NCBI GenBank assembly: GCA_028823105.1
Contig: JAPKCC010000016.1
Location: 1-41,197 of the forward strand
Length of the DNA: 41,197 bases
Source: Phycisphaerales bacterium
GTDB lineage: Bacteria; Planctomycetota; Phycisphaerae; Phycisphaerales; SM1A02
Reading direction: 5' to 3'
The notes under the pieces were generated by a model, which saw nothing but the letters and a program-made list of their open reading frames with translations, was not told the origin of the DNA and ran no database searches. The position numbers were made by a program, and so were the translations under genes. Positions 1 through 9,118 of the stretch are shown here, piece after piece (positions within the stretch are counted from its first letter, which is position 1; each line of letters begins with the position of its first letter).

Positions 1-434
1 TCAGTGCTCTTGAAGGTCATGTTCTTGAACTCCTTCGCGTTGAAGAAGTCTGGGCTCTTGAGGTGTCCGTCGAGCTTTGAGTTTCCGCTATCCACGCTCT
101 CGAGATCGATGTTGATGTCGAATGCGAAGTGTTCTTTCTTCTTCGGCGTGTAGTTCACGGTTCCCTTGACGTCGTTGAAGCGACCCCAGAATTGGCCGGC
201 GCCCATGTGCTGAACGCGAAACAGGGCGGTTGAGTGAACCGTGTCGATGTCATAAACACCAGCCGGCATGTCAGGGAGTGGTTCGGGGGTGGCAACCGCA
301 CCAGGGCTCGCCGCATCCTGAATCATCTGGGGAGCGGAATTTGTTTCGGCAGAGAATAAGAATGGCGAGGCGCTGGCGGCGAAGAGGAGTGCGGCACCAG
401 CGACGATGCAGAGTGGGCAGGGACGAAAGGCCAT
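1..434 (-). CDS. YceI-like family protein, 3' end cut by window edge
   Basis: The ATG is the complement of 432-434 and the frame stays open to base 1, so about 144 N-terminal residues are visible and the C-terminus lies outside the window. An N-terminal hydrophobic stretch (about residues 9-28, rich in Ala, Leu and Phe) reads as a signal peptide. After a Pro/Ala-rich linker comes a YceI-like beta-barrel start: AGVYDIDTVHSTALFRVQHM, then GRFNDVKGTVNY and, near the cut, LDGHLKSPDFFNAKEF. The HLKSxDFF segment is characteristic of this lipocalin-like family. YceI proteins are periplasmic and bind isoprenoid-like lipids; the ligand here cannot be told from the fragment. The upstream 281 bases to the next gene hold no clear promoter. 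Confidence 0.85.
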   Translation of the reverse strand, partial: MAFRPCPLCIVAGAALLFAASASPFLFSAETNSAPQMIQDAASPGAVATPEPLPDMPAGVYDIDTVHSTALFRVQHMGAGQFWGRFNDVKGTVNYTPKKKEHFAFDINIDLESVDSGNSKLDGHLKSPDFFNAKEFKNMTFKST

Positions 435-715
435 GAGCGATGACTCCGAGAAGAAAAATCTAAGAAACGGTCTGAAGAGGATACGCGAACCCCTTCTTAG
501 GGACGAGATTCCCCTCGGTTGCGGGTGAGATTGCGGATTTGGCAAGACGAGGGCGGGTTTTCAGAATCCTTGAAGAATCGACGCGAGGGGAACGCTTTCG
601 GGATGCGAGGAATCGTCGGTTCGATCACCAGTCGGGATCCGGCTAGCATCGGTTTCCAGAAGTGAGGTCGTCGTTCGTACCCACCTGAAACCGCCCCGCG
701 GGAACTGCCCCTTCC

Positions 716-1891
716 ATGTTCGAAGAGATCGCCAGTTACAGGTTTATCGGGCTTGCGATCATGGGTCTCGTGATCGCTTGGCTCGGCTGGCGAGGACGCC
801 GTGAGCGTGGCGAACGATGGTGTCCCGCCTGCCAGACGGATCTGTCAAAGGATCCGAGTCGCACGTGTTCTTCATGCGGATTTTCCTCTCCAGACGAAAC
901 GGCCTTCCACCTTCCTCGCCCACGTTGGGGAATCGTGATCATCGGACTGGTGGTCGTCTCCGTCGCATCGGTTCTCTCGATTCGTGATGACCTGTCCGGC
1001 TCGGTCCGGGAGTTCATCGGACCAATCTGGTCACTTGAAGAGCGGGTCGAACTGCCCGGAGGTTGGGTGGCGGAGATTCACCGATCCAATGACCTGGCCC
1101 TCACCAATCTGGATCGACGGGTGCGATTGATCGGCGACGGTGAGACCAGTTTTGAGTGGATGGGATGGTTCGCTCGATTCGGAACCGAGGATCCGGTCAC
1201 CGGAGAAACCGTCGGGATCGGTGAAGACATTGACCGCGACGGGACGCCCGACTTGGTCGTTCGAGCCAACGGAGACGGGGAGTCCGAAGCATCGAGGGTC
1301 CTCATACTTTCCCTCGCCACGCGATCGGGAATCCGTCGAATCGAAACCCGGACCATTCTCCCCGAGGGGTGGTTCATGGCGGTTGGGGACGATTCTCAAC
1401 GAAGATTTCAAGCGATCGATCGACTCATCGATAATCGATGGGGTCTTTCCGGATTCGTCTCGAAGCCGACGCTGGTGTTGGAGCCAGGGCGGGGATCGAC
1501 CTGGAACATCGATCTTGAAGCCACTCGAGCGCAGCCGATGCCTCCGAGCATGGTGGCGTTCGATGCGAGCACCATTATTGAAGCGGCATTCGAAGCTTGG
1601 TCCTCTGGAACAGATCCAAGACTCGGCGACCTTCTGGCATTCGCCACGCATCTTGCCTATCGGGGACGGATGGATGAGGCTCGCGCCGTGCTCGGTGCCG
1701 CGTGGCCGGGGGATGAGGATTCGGAGCGACTCAAGTTGTTCATGCCCGGGGCTCGCGATGCAGAGTTTCTCGATTACCGTCCCGATCCGGCGTGGCGCCT
1801 CGGCGCCTTCGAGTCGGCGATCGAGCGTTCGCCGCGTCGACTTGAGCTCGAAGCGATGTCGCGGATGGGGCCTCCGATTCTGGAGCCGTGA
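716..1891 (+). CDS. Membrane protein with N-terminal zinc ribbon, function unknown
   Basis: 391 residues that I do not recognise as a named family. Two hydrophobic segments (about residues 8-24 and 72-89) flank a short cytoplasmic-looking loop with two CxxC pairs (C36/C39 in CPAC and C51/C54 in CSSC), a typical zinc-ribbon arrangement. The remaining 300 residues are soluble, probably extracytoplasmic. They include an acidic segment near residues 170-180 (DIDRDGTPDLVV) that resembles the DxDxDGxxDL calcium loop of FG-GAP/VCBS-type repeats. The C-terminal third looks helical, with a possible TPR-like stretch (AFATHLAYRGRMDEARAVLG). No strong Shine-Dalgarno sequence precedes the ATG. The next gene starts 119 bp downstream on the same strand, so the two might be co-transcribed. 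Confidence 0.75.
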   Translation: MFEEIASYRFIGLAIMGLVIAWLGWRGRRERGERWCPACQTDLSKDPSRTCSSCGFSSPDETAFHLPRPRWGIVIIGLVVVSVASVLSIRDDLSGSVREFIGPIWSLEERVELPGGWVAEIHRSNDLALTNLDRRVRLIGDGETSFEWMGWFARFGTEDPVTGETVGIGEDIDRDGTPDLVVRANGDGESEASRVLILSLATRSGIRRIETRTILPEGWFMAVGDDSQRRFQAIDRLIDNRWGLSGFVSKPTLVLEPGRGSTWNIDLEATRAQPMPPSMVAFDASTIIEAAFEAWSSGTDPRLGDLLAFATHLAYRGRMDEARAVLGAAWPGDEDSERLKLFMPGARDAEFLDYRPDPAWRLGAFESAIERSPRRLELEAMSRMGPPILEP

Positions 1892-2010
1892 CGGCTTTGG
1901 TCGGGTATCGGTGCGGAAGAACCGTCTTCAATGCGATCTGCCCGGTATTCTCGACGTCGTTCGAGCATGTCCGGGTCAGGTTGACGTGATCCAGGAATTT
2001 CGGAGTCTCC

Positions 2011-2037
2011 ATGTTTTCCATGTTCTCAATGTTCTCA
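2011..2037 (+). repeat. Three 9-bp tandem repeats at the dehydrogenase start codon
   Basis: ATGTTTTCC, ATGTTCTCA and ATGTTCTCA follow each other and encode MFS three times, giving three in-frame ATG codons. Gain or loss of a unit would keep the frame and change the signal peptide by three residues. Confidence 0.85.
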
Positions 2038-5000
2038 CTGATCAATGTCGTCTCTCTGGTGCTGATTCAGATCTGGTCATTCGCCGTGATCCCTTCCACA
2101 GGAATCGACAAGGAAGCCCCCCCACCGTCGTCCGCGAAAGTTCCCGACGGCTTCAGCGCGGAGGTGATCGCGACCGAGCCGGAGATTCAGGATGCAGTCG
2201 CATTCTGGATCGACCCCGACGGAAGACTACTGGTCGCCGAGACCGAACGAACCGATCATGGCGCGATGGACAATCGGTCGAGCCCTTGGCAACTCGAAGA
2301 TGACCTGCAGTCCCTGACCGTCGAAGACCGCATCGCCTTCATGGAGAAGTGGAAAGACAAGCGGGCTAACGGGATGGACTTCTATACCGAGAAGCCGGAT
2401 CGAGTGCGTCGGTCCATCGATGCCGATGGGGACGGAATCTACGACACGTCCACGATCTTCGCGGGACCGTTCAATGATGTCCCGGATGGCATCGGTGCTG
2501 GTGTGATGACCGTCGGCGACGAGGTCTGGTACACGAACATCCCCAACCTCTGGCGACTCAAGGACGCGGATGGTGACGGCATCGCCGAAATCCAGGAGTC
2601 GATCCAACGCGGTTTCGGGGTTCGTTTCGCACTGTACGGCCACGACATGCATGGTCTCGCCCTCGGACCGGATGGTCGCGTGTACTGGTCGATCGGTGAT
2701 CGGGGTTACCACCTTGAGACGGCTGATGGCCGCGTACTCGCGGATCCGCGAGCCGGCGCGGTCTTCCGTTGTGAACGAGACGGTTCAAACCTCGAGGTCT
2801 TTGCGACTGGCCTGCGCAATCCGCAGGAGATCGCGTTCAACGAGGTGGGCGATCTGTTCACCGGCGACAATACGTCTGACTCGGGCGATCGGGCCAGAGT
2901 GGTCTTTGTCGCGGAGGAGGGCGAAACTGGTTGGACGATGGACTATCAGACGCTTGACGGCGCGAACCTTCGTGGCCCATGGGAACAGGAGCGGATCTGG
3001 GAAGTGGTGACCGAGGAGAACGTTCGGTTCCGTCCTGACTGGACACTTCCCCCGCTGGCGCATGTCGGCGCGGGTCCGTCGGGCTTGGCGCATCATCCCG
3101 GGCTCGGGCTTCCCGACGAGTATGCGAATCACTTCTTCATGTGCGACTTCACAGGCTCCGCGCCGAATAGCAAGGTGTGGGCATTCAAGGCAGTCCCAGA
3201 TGGGGCGGGATATCGGATCGAGAATCCCCGTCCTTTCGCGACGGGAATGCTCAACACCGATGTCGCCTTTGACTGGGATGGTCGAATCCTGGTTTCCGAA
3301 TGGGGCGGGGGTTGGGGCGCCACCGGCAAGGGTGCACTCCATGCCATTACCCATCCGGATTCAGCGAACGATCCACGGATTGCCGAAGCGAAGGCAATCG
3401 CGGTCGCCGGGGTTGGGGACCTCGGGGTCTTCCGGCTTGCGGAACTCCTTGCCAACGATGACGCCCGTGTCCGTCAGATGGCGCAATTCGAGTTGGCGGA
3501 TCGTCGTGCTGTCGCGGCGCTCGAGGATGTCGCTCGATATGACGCTCGAACGCAACCGAGGTTGAATGCGATCTGGGGTCTTGGCCAGGTCGGACGAAGC
3601 GAGGCCGCGAAGAATCGGAAGATGACCGCTGCGATGTCACCTCTGATCAGTCTTCTCAAGGACACCGATCCAGAAGTCCGAGCGCAGGCTGCTCGGACGC
3701 TTGGTGATCCGGCGTTCGCACCGGCCACCGAAGCACTGACCGAAGCACTCGTTGATCCATCACTTCGGGTTCGATATCACGCCGCAATGACTCTGGGCGC
3801 GATCGGTGATCCTTCGGTCACCCCCTACCTCGTCGCAATGCTCGCGGAGAATGACGATCGAGATCGCTGGTTGCGACATGCCGGCGTGGTGGCGCTCGCT
3901 CGGATCGGTCATCGACCCACGGTCGAAGAGCTCATCGTGAGCCCTTCGCCGGCGCTGCGACGGGTCGCGGTCCTCACCCTTCGTCGATGGGCGGACTCGA
4001 ATCTCGAACGACTGCTCTTCGACGAGGACATCTCGATTCGCACCGAAGCGGCTCGAGCGGTGCACGACCTCCCGGTACCGGACGCGATGCCGGCGCTCGC
4101 CTCGCTTGCCGCCGACTATCGCCCCACCCGTTCGTCGACCCCGAGCAGCAACCTCAAGGTTCGCCGTGAGATTCGCCGATCCGCGAAAAATCGATCCGAG
4201 CAGGACCTGATGAGCCTTGCAGAATTCGACGAACAGCCGGACATGGTCGAAGAGATCAACACCTTTGAAGGCATCGATGACGGCGGTAGTAACTACCTCA
4301 CTCTCCTGGAATCTCGCATGCCGATTCCGGAGACTGGCAGCTACCGATTCTCGATCTCGAGCGACGACTCATCGGTGCTTCGCATCGCCGAAGACGGAAA
4401 GTCGGATTCGCTTCGCGAGATCGCGCGGGTCGATGGATGGGTCGGTCCGAACCAGTGGCGTCAACAATCCTCTCAACAGAGCGAACCGATCGCGTTGGAG
4501 GCGGGCCAGATTGTGTTGCTCGAAGCACGACATGCGCAGGGCGGGGGTGGAAATCACCTCGCGGTTGGTTGGACGATGCCTGACGGCACGTTCGAAGGTC
4601 CGATTGGCGGGGGTGGATCCGAGCTGGATCCGATGGAGACGCCGTTGCTTCGGCGGATCATCGACGCGAATCTCCGGCTTGGTGAGGCATCGAATCTCGA
4701 GGCCATCGCGGGGATTGCGATGAACCCGGATCTTCCGCCAGTGATTCGAGACGAGGCGATGGCCGCCATGACCACCTTCGAGTCCCCCGGGCCGCGAGAC
4801 CGCGTGCTCGGATGGTGGCGTCCGGTTGAGAATGCGCCGCGTGATCCCGCGGTTCTCAAACCGATCTATGCCCGAACGCTCCCCGCTATGTCGGAGGACG
4901 CGCGGGGTTCGATCCGAACCGCGTCGCGAGCGCTCGCAGGACGCGTGGGCGTGGGCCTTGATCCCACCGCACTCTTCGACACGGTGATGAATGCGGCAGA

Positions 5001-5730
5001 ACTACCGGCGGACCGCGTGGCATGTTTGCAACAACTCGGACGAAGCAATGATGAACGAATCAACGAAGCGATCGCGATCAGTCTGGCCAGCGATGCTCCC
5101 ACACTTCGGGCGGAAGCTCGAGATCAGGCCACGGTCCGTGACCCTGCCGAAGGGCTCGCGCTCTATCTCGAAACGATGTCGACCGGCACTCGGTACGAGC
5201 GGCAGCGGGCGGTGATGGGTCTTTCGAAACTTGACGACGCACGTGCTTCACAACGAATTCGCGGTCTGGCTGTCGGAATGCTCGGATCCGGTGGATCGTC
5301 TTCGCCGATCGCGGTCGAGATCCACGAAGCGTCTCTTCGCTCGACTGATCCGGAGACCGCGGCGATCGGCCGAGCCTGGACCGATCGTGCCACGGAGTCT
5401 GCGGCCGAATGGTCCATCGCACTGGAAGGCGGCGACCCGGAGGCAGGTGCACTGGTCGCGAGATACCACGCTGGGGCGCAGTGCCTTCGCTGCCATGTCA
5501 TCGAAGGCCGCGGTGGTGACGCTGGACCAAAGCTCGACGGAATCGCCGCCCGAAGCGACCCGGCGACCATCCTGCAATCGGTCATCGATCCGCAGGCGGT
5601 GTTGGTTGAGGGGTACGGCAGCGCGAGCGCGATGCCGAATCTCCGTCAGGTCCTCACGCCTCGCGAAGTCCGAGATCTCGTGGCCTACCTGTCGACGTTG
5701 AGTGAGGTAGACGAGTCATCCAGTCATTGA
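2011..5730 (+). CDS. PVC-type membrane-bound dehydrogenase: propeller, HEAT repeats, PA14, cytochrome c
   Basis: A 1239-residue exported protein of the kind common in planctomycetes. Order of parts: a hydrophobic N-terminus (about 1-30) serving as signal or anchor; a glucose/sorbosone-dehydrogenase-like beta-propeller (about 45-450, with repeated blade motifs such as DPDGRLLVAET and GPDGRVYWSIGDRG); HEAT/PBS-lyase-like helical repeats (about 470-740); a PA14-like domain (about 745-870, PIPETGSYRFSISSDDSSVL); a second helical region; and a C-terminal haem-binding domain with CLRCH at residues 1158-1162 and a distal SAMPN methionine. The haem domain is short, lacking the middle segment usual in planctomycete versions. 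GGAG five bases before the ATG at 2011 supports this start, although ATGs also follow at 2020 and 2029. The likely role is periplasmic oxidation of a sugar or alcohol with electrons passed to the haem; the substrate is unknown. It converges on the next gene with a 7-bp overlap. Confidence 0.9.
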   Translation: MFSMFSMFSLINVVSLVLIQIWSFAVIPSTGIDKEAPPPSSAKVPDGFSAEVIATEPEIQDAVAFWIDPDGRLLVAETERTDHGAMDNRSSPWQLEDDLQSLTVEDRIAFMEKWKDKRANGMDFYTEKPDRVRRSIDADGDGIYDTSTIFAGPFNDVPDGIGAGVMTVGDEVWYTNIPNLWRLKDADGDGIAEIQESIQRGFGVRFALYGHDMHGLALGPDGRVYWSIGDRGYHLETADGRVLADPRAGAVFRCERDGSNLEVFATGLRNPQEIAFNEVGDLFTGDNTSDSGDRARVVFVAEEGETGWTMDYQTLDGANLRGPWEQERIWEVVTEENVRFRPDWTLPPLAHVGAGPSGLAHHPGLGLPDEYANHFFMCDFTGSAPNSKVWAFKAVPDGAGYRIENPRPFATGMLNTDVAFDWDGRILVSEWGGGWGATGKGALHAITHPDSANDPRIAEAKAIAVAGVGDLGVFRLAELLANDDARVRQMAQFELADRRAVAALEDVARYDARTQPRLNAIWGLGQVGRSEAAKNRKMTAAMSPLISLLKDTDPEVRAQAARTLGDPAFAPATEALTEALVDPSLRVRYHAAMTLGAIGDPSVTPYLVAMLAENDDRDRWLRHAGVVALARIGHRPTVEELIVSPSPALRRVAVLTLRRWADSNLERLLFDEDISIRTEAARAVHDLPVPDAMPALASLAADYRPTRSSTPSSNLKVRREIRRSAKNRSEQDLMSLAEFDEQPDMVEEINTFEGIDDGGSNYLTLLESRMPIPETGSYRFSISSDDSSVLRIAEDGKSDSLREIARVDGWVGPNQWRQQSSQQSEPIALEAGQIVLLEARHAQGGGGNHLAVGWTMPDGTFEGPIGGGGSELDPMETPLLRRIIDANLRLGEASNLEAIAGIAMNPDLPPVIRDEAMAAMTTFESPGPRDRVLGWWRPVENAPRDPAVLKPIYARTLPAMSEDARGSIRTASRALAGRVGVGLDPTALFDTVMNAAELPADRVACLQQLGRSNDERINEAIAISLASDAPTLRAEARDQATVRDPAEGLALYLETMSTGTRYERQRAVMGLSKLDDARASQRIRGLAVGMLGSGGSSSPIAVEIHEASLRSTDPETAAIGRAWTDRATESAAEWSIALEGGDPEAGALVARYHAGAQCLRCHVIEGRGGDAGPKLDGIAARSDPATILQSVIDPQAVLVEGYGSASAMPNLRQVLTPREVRDLVAYLSTLSEVDESSSH

Positions 5731-7910
5731 ACTTCCGCGGCCTGCGCGGTGCCTTCACTGTCCACTTGCCACTCGATTGATTCGTAGGTCGGGAGTAACC
5801 GGGCTCGTAGGAGTGCGACCGCCAGAAGGAGTTCACGATCGGTGGTGGTTGCGAGCGTGGGAGACGTGTTTTGGGCACCTCGGACATCGAGCCCTCGGCC
5901 GGAGTGCCAACGGCCGCGTTCGGACATGAGCTTCATGGTCTCCCCCATCGTCTCGCCGACGGGTAGGTCTGGTTCGATCCCCCAATCCTTCCCGGCGCGG
6001 TAGCGATCGATCAGACGACGCCCTCCATCACCATCGGGAACCGTGAACCATGATTCGGTCACGAAGGCGTATCCGTTGTTGAAGAGCGTGCGGACGGTCT
6101 GAACACTGCCCTTGCCATGGGTGCGCTCCCCCACCACCACCGCACCACCGACCGCCTGCAATGTTCCCGCGACGATCTCCGAGGCGCTGGCGGAGGAACG
6201 ATTCACCAGGACGACCACCGGGAGACCTTCGAGACGCGTGCGGAATGAGCTGGCGGATTGCGACTCGATCTTCGCGCGACGGCCTTCCGCGGAGAAAATG
6301 GTGCCCCTGGAGAGAAAAAGATCGAGCAGATCCTCCGCGACCCACCGAAGTCCGCCGGGATCATCGCGGAGATCGAGAATGAGACCGGCGACGCTGCGAT
6401 CGGGCCCGAGGGTGTCGGATGCTTCACGGAACGCCGATCGAAACCGATGAATGACGTCTTCGCGGAATTCCCGGATGGAGATGAAGGCGATCCCCGCGTC
6501 GGCATCGATGAGCCAGTCCCAGATCGGGCGACCATCGGCCTCCACCCCTTTCTGTCGCCAACCAAGTACTGCTTCACGTTCAACCTCTTCGCGGGTGACA
6601 TCGAGTTCGAACGGTTCGTCCACATCTTCTCGCGAAAGGGTGAGGCGGACGGCGGTATTCGTTGGTCCGGACACCAGTCCCACGATCGAGTCGAGTGATC
6701 GTCCCTTGACGTCCTTTCCGTCGACTGCGAGGAGTCGGTCGCCACCGCGAACTCCGGCGCGAGCGGCCGGGCTTCCGGAGATGGGTCGGAGAAACACACC
6801 TTCCGGCGTCTGTCGCAGCTCCGTGCCGATTCCGAAAAACGTCGCTTCCAGTTGACGACGAACCTGATCCGCCTGCGGTCCGAAGTAGGCGTTGGTTCGC
6901 AGATCGGTCGCGGCGATGGCGCCATCGAGAAAAAGACGAGCGACGACCGATGGTTCAAGTGGCGTGCGGACGGAGGCTGATCCCATCGCTTCGAGCGAGG
7001 ACTTGACCGCGCGTCGAACGCGAGATGGAAGGTTCCCCGGGCGGGCTTCGATTCCGGCGGTCGCCCGTTCGAAGGAGGATTGCGCATGGGCGATGGCCTC
7101 TTCCCCTTCGGCCCGGTCGGATGCTTCCATCAGCACGGGTATCGCTTCGGCGATCTGATCGAATCCGGCATCGCAGAGTTGCTTCCAGGTCGGGCTATCG
7201 ACATGGAACTTCAGAATGGCGCTGAATGCACGGAGCGCATCTTCGATGGTGGGTCGTTCGGTGCCGAAAGCATCCTTGGGAGCGGACGATCGCCCGCGGG
7301 GCTGCAGGCTGCTCAATCGCCGTTGTCGCCGCCGCGCCTCGACGAGGATCAAGGGCCGATCTGATCCAATCGCGATGCTGCCGACCGCGCTCCAAGCGTC
7401 GTTCGCCTCGTCGAAGCGAGATGCCGCCTCCGCGGCTTCTGCGGTTTTGATCCAGGCATCGATCGCCGATTCGATCGCATCTGCGGCGCGTTGATCCGTT
7501 TCCGGTGGCAAGCCAGTGGCGCGGAGATCCGCCAAGAGCGAGCGTTGATCGGCGGTGATCGCATCGAACTTCTCGGGGTCTGTTTCTAAGAGGAGGCGTT
7601 CCACTTCAAGCACCCGCCTCGCCACGGCGGCTTTTTCAAGAATCACAAAGCGATCAATGGCGGAGGCGATCGCGGGATCTTCGATCGGGGGCTCGAGCAG
7701 GGCGTCGATCGTGGCATCGAGCTCCCCCGCTTGCGCCGTGTGCCAAGTGCTTAGGCTCCACTTCGAAACGGCATCATCAGCAACGAAGGAGGCCGGGGTG
7801 CGATATCGATCGATCTCCGGACCGGAACCGATACACCCCGTGCTGATGAGCAGGAAGATCGAGAGGGTCACAAGCTGCGCGAACTGGAGGTTGCGGAGTC
7901 GAAGAAGCAT
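5724..7910 (-). CDS. S41 family C-terminal processing peptidase with PDZ domain, lipoprotein
   Basis: 728 residues from the ATG at 7908-7910. This start is chosen because it places a lipoprotein signal (hydrophobic 9-22, lipobox ISTGC with Cys26) at the N-terminus; an in-frame start 66 bp upstream would bury it. The first 370 residues are helical and family-unspecific. A PDZ domain follows (SPAARAGVRGGDRLLAVDG) and then the S41 protease core. In NRSSASASEIVAG and THGKGSVQTV, Ser575 and Lys600 are separated by 25 residues, the spacing of the Ser/Lys dyad in Prc/CtpA enzymes. It should be anchored to the outer or inner membrane and trim periplasmic proteins at their C-termini. The long N-terminal helical region is an unusual extension for a CtpA-type enzyme. 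Its stop overlaps the stop of the convergent dehydrogenase gene. Confidence 0.92.
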   Translation of the reverse strand: MLLRLRNLQFAQLVTLSIFLLISTGCIGSGPEIDRYRTPASFVADDAVSKWSLSTWHTAQAGELDATIDALLEPPIEDPAIASAIDRFVILEKAAVARRVLEVERLLLETDPEKFDAITADQRSLLADLRATGLPPETDQRAADAIESAIDAWIKTAEAAEAASRFDEANDAWSAVGSIAIGSDRPLILVEARRRQRRLSSLQPRGRSSAPKDAFGTERPTIEDALRAFSAILKFHVDSPTWKQLCDAGFDQIAEAIPVLMEASDRAEGEEAIAHAQSSFERATAGIEARPGNLPSRVRRAVKSSLEAMGSASVRTPLEPSVVARLFLDGAIAATDLRTNAYFGPQADQVRRQLEATFFGIGTELRQTPEGVFLRPISGSPAARAGVRGGDRLLAVDGKDVKGRSLDSIVGLVSGPTNTAVRLTLSREDVDEPFELDVTREEVEREAVLGWRQKGVEADGRPIWDWLIDADAGIAFISIREFREDVIHRFRSAFREASDTLGPDRSVAGLILDLRDDPGGLRWVAEDLLDLFLSRGTIFSAEGRRAKIESQSASSFRTRLEGLPVVVLVNRSSASASEIVAGTLQAVGGAVVVGERTHGKGSVQTVRTLFNNGYAFVTESWFTVPDGDGGRRLIDRYRAGKDWGIEPDLPVGETMGETMKLMSERGRWHSGRGLDVRGAQNTSPTLATTTDRELLLAVALLRARLLPTYESIEWQVDSEGTAQAAEVQ

Positions 7911-8057
7911 GCGGCGTTCCGGAAGGCATTGGATCCGAGGTGCCCGAGATCCTACCCCTATTTTCACAGAGAACATCAGGGCGCGCTGAAACGCCGCCGG
8001 CTTCGATTCCGTGAGGAAGCGAGCGCCGCAGCGGTTTCATCGGCATTGTTTGAACGA

Positions 8058-8624
8058 TCAGGGTTTGCGACGACGGCGAGAACCACACAAAGCAGGGATC
8101 GCGAGGGCGAGAGTCGCCGGTGCGGGGATCTGTGCCGGTGCGTCGGTGGTACCGAACACCCAACCGTCGGCAGCACCGTCGGTAAGGATGCGATCGCTGA
8201 AACCGACCATCGATTCGGTCCAGTTCGCATCACCCTCTTGTGTCCAGTAGTGCCAGTAGTCGATGTAGGGCGGTGACGAGCCGTCGCCGTAATCACCATC
8301 TCGGTCGAGGGCGATGCCGACGAGGAAATCACCGAAGGAGTAGGTGATGACGTCGTAGTTGAAATCAAATCCAGCTTCGTTCGAATCGGCGACGATCAGA
8401 TCGAGCGCCTCCTGCCCACTGATCGCGTCATCGAACGCCACTTCGACCATGTAGGTATTGCCGGCGAGAAAATCGAATTGGATCATCGCGGACGACTGAC
8501 CCTCGCCGATCTCCCAAGTCTGCACAAGATCAGCGTGCGCGGCGATTGTTGGGGATACAACGACAAGGAAGGCGCCGAGACGGGATCGGATGCCTTGATG
8601 AAAAGCTGATGAGAAGACTGCCAT
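8058..8624 (-). CDS. PEP-CTERM-like secreted protein
   Basis: 188 residues from the ATG at 8622-8624, preceded on the coding strand by a good GGAGTGA Shine-Dalgarno sequence. The frame stays open upstream through a 9-bp repeat array, but that extension (IAC repeats) is not credible as protein. A signal peptide spans about residues 1-31 (hydrophobic LGAFLVVVSPTIAAHA). The body is acidic, rich in Asp, Gly, Tyr and Phe, and looks like a beta-sandwich. It ends in PAPATLALAIPALCGSRRRRKP-like order: a Pro-Ala-Pro motif, a hydrophobic helix and a basic tail. That is the layout of PEP-CTERM sorting signals cleaved by exosortases, here with PAP in place of PEP. It is likely exported and processed at the membrane. 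No exosortase gene is in the window. Confidence 0.8.
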   Translation of the reverse strand: MAVFSSAFHQGIRSRLGAFLVVVSPTIAAHADLVQTWEIGEGQSSAMIQFDFLAGNTYMVEVAFDDAISGQEALDLIVADSNEAGFDFNYDVITYSFGDFLVGIALDRDGDYGDGSSPPYIDYWHYWTQEGDANWTESMVGFSDRILTDGAADGWVFGTTDAPAQIPAPATLALAIPALCGSRRRRKP

Positions 8625-9118
8625 GCGCTCACTCCAACCGGATTCGCGCCGGTTTCGCTGGGCCCTGCTCGCAGACAACATCATGGCGTGCTGCAATGAC
8701 CGCCACGGTGTGGTCCGACATGCGATACATGCGATACATGCGATGCGTGCGATGCATGCGATGCATGCGATGCATGCGATGCATGCGATGATGGATGAGC
8801 GATCCGATCGGAATGGCACATCGCCACTCCAAAGACAATCGGTCGCCCGACTCGCGCGGGCCCGAAGAACATGTCGTGTTTGACGACCCGACTCGTTCGA
8901 TGGAAGCCATGCGGGCGTCCAATGAACACACGGTGCCGCGTGCGTGGCGGATTCACACCGCCTTCCTCAAGCACGACGAACGGATCTTAGCAAGAACGCG
9001 CCAGAAATACTCTCGCGGTTTCGGAGGCGACGGGCGCGTGATGCGGTTGTCTTTGGCGGCTCTTCGAGTCAATCTTCGTAGGACTGTTCGCGCCTGTCTC
9101 GACTACACGATGTCGGAG
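8625..9118. other. Intergenic region without a convincing gene
   Basis: 494 bases between the PEP-CTERM-like gene and the chagasin-like gene. On the minus strand its left part is the leader of the PEP-CTERM-like gene and contains a small hairpin (AACCGG/CCGGTT at about 8634-8654) and the 9-bp array. Open frames through here have repeat-driven or arginine-rich translations and no family signature. Confidence 0.6.
8720..8791. repeat. Eight tandem copies of a 9-bp unit (ATGCGATGC type)
   Basis: Units start at 8720, 8729, 8738, 8747, 8756, 8765, 8774 and 8783. The first two read ATGCGATAC, the fourth starts with G, the last ends in A and the rest are ATGCGATGC. The array sits about 95 bp upstream of the PEP-CTERM-like start codon. 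Junctions create ATGCAT and GCATGC palindromes every 9 bp. Confidence 0.95.

Noticed and set aside
1140-2303. Long plus-strand frame of 387 codons overlapping two genes
   Set aside because: Its translation is Arg/Ser-rich nonsense in another frame of the zinc-ribbon and dehydrogenase genes, whose domain motifs are clear.
8625-8720. Cyclic-di-GMP riboswitch before the PEP-CTERM-like gene
   Set aside because: There is a small hairpin and a GCGAAACC-like segment, but the conserved GEMM core is missing.
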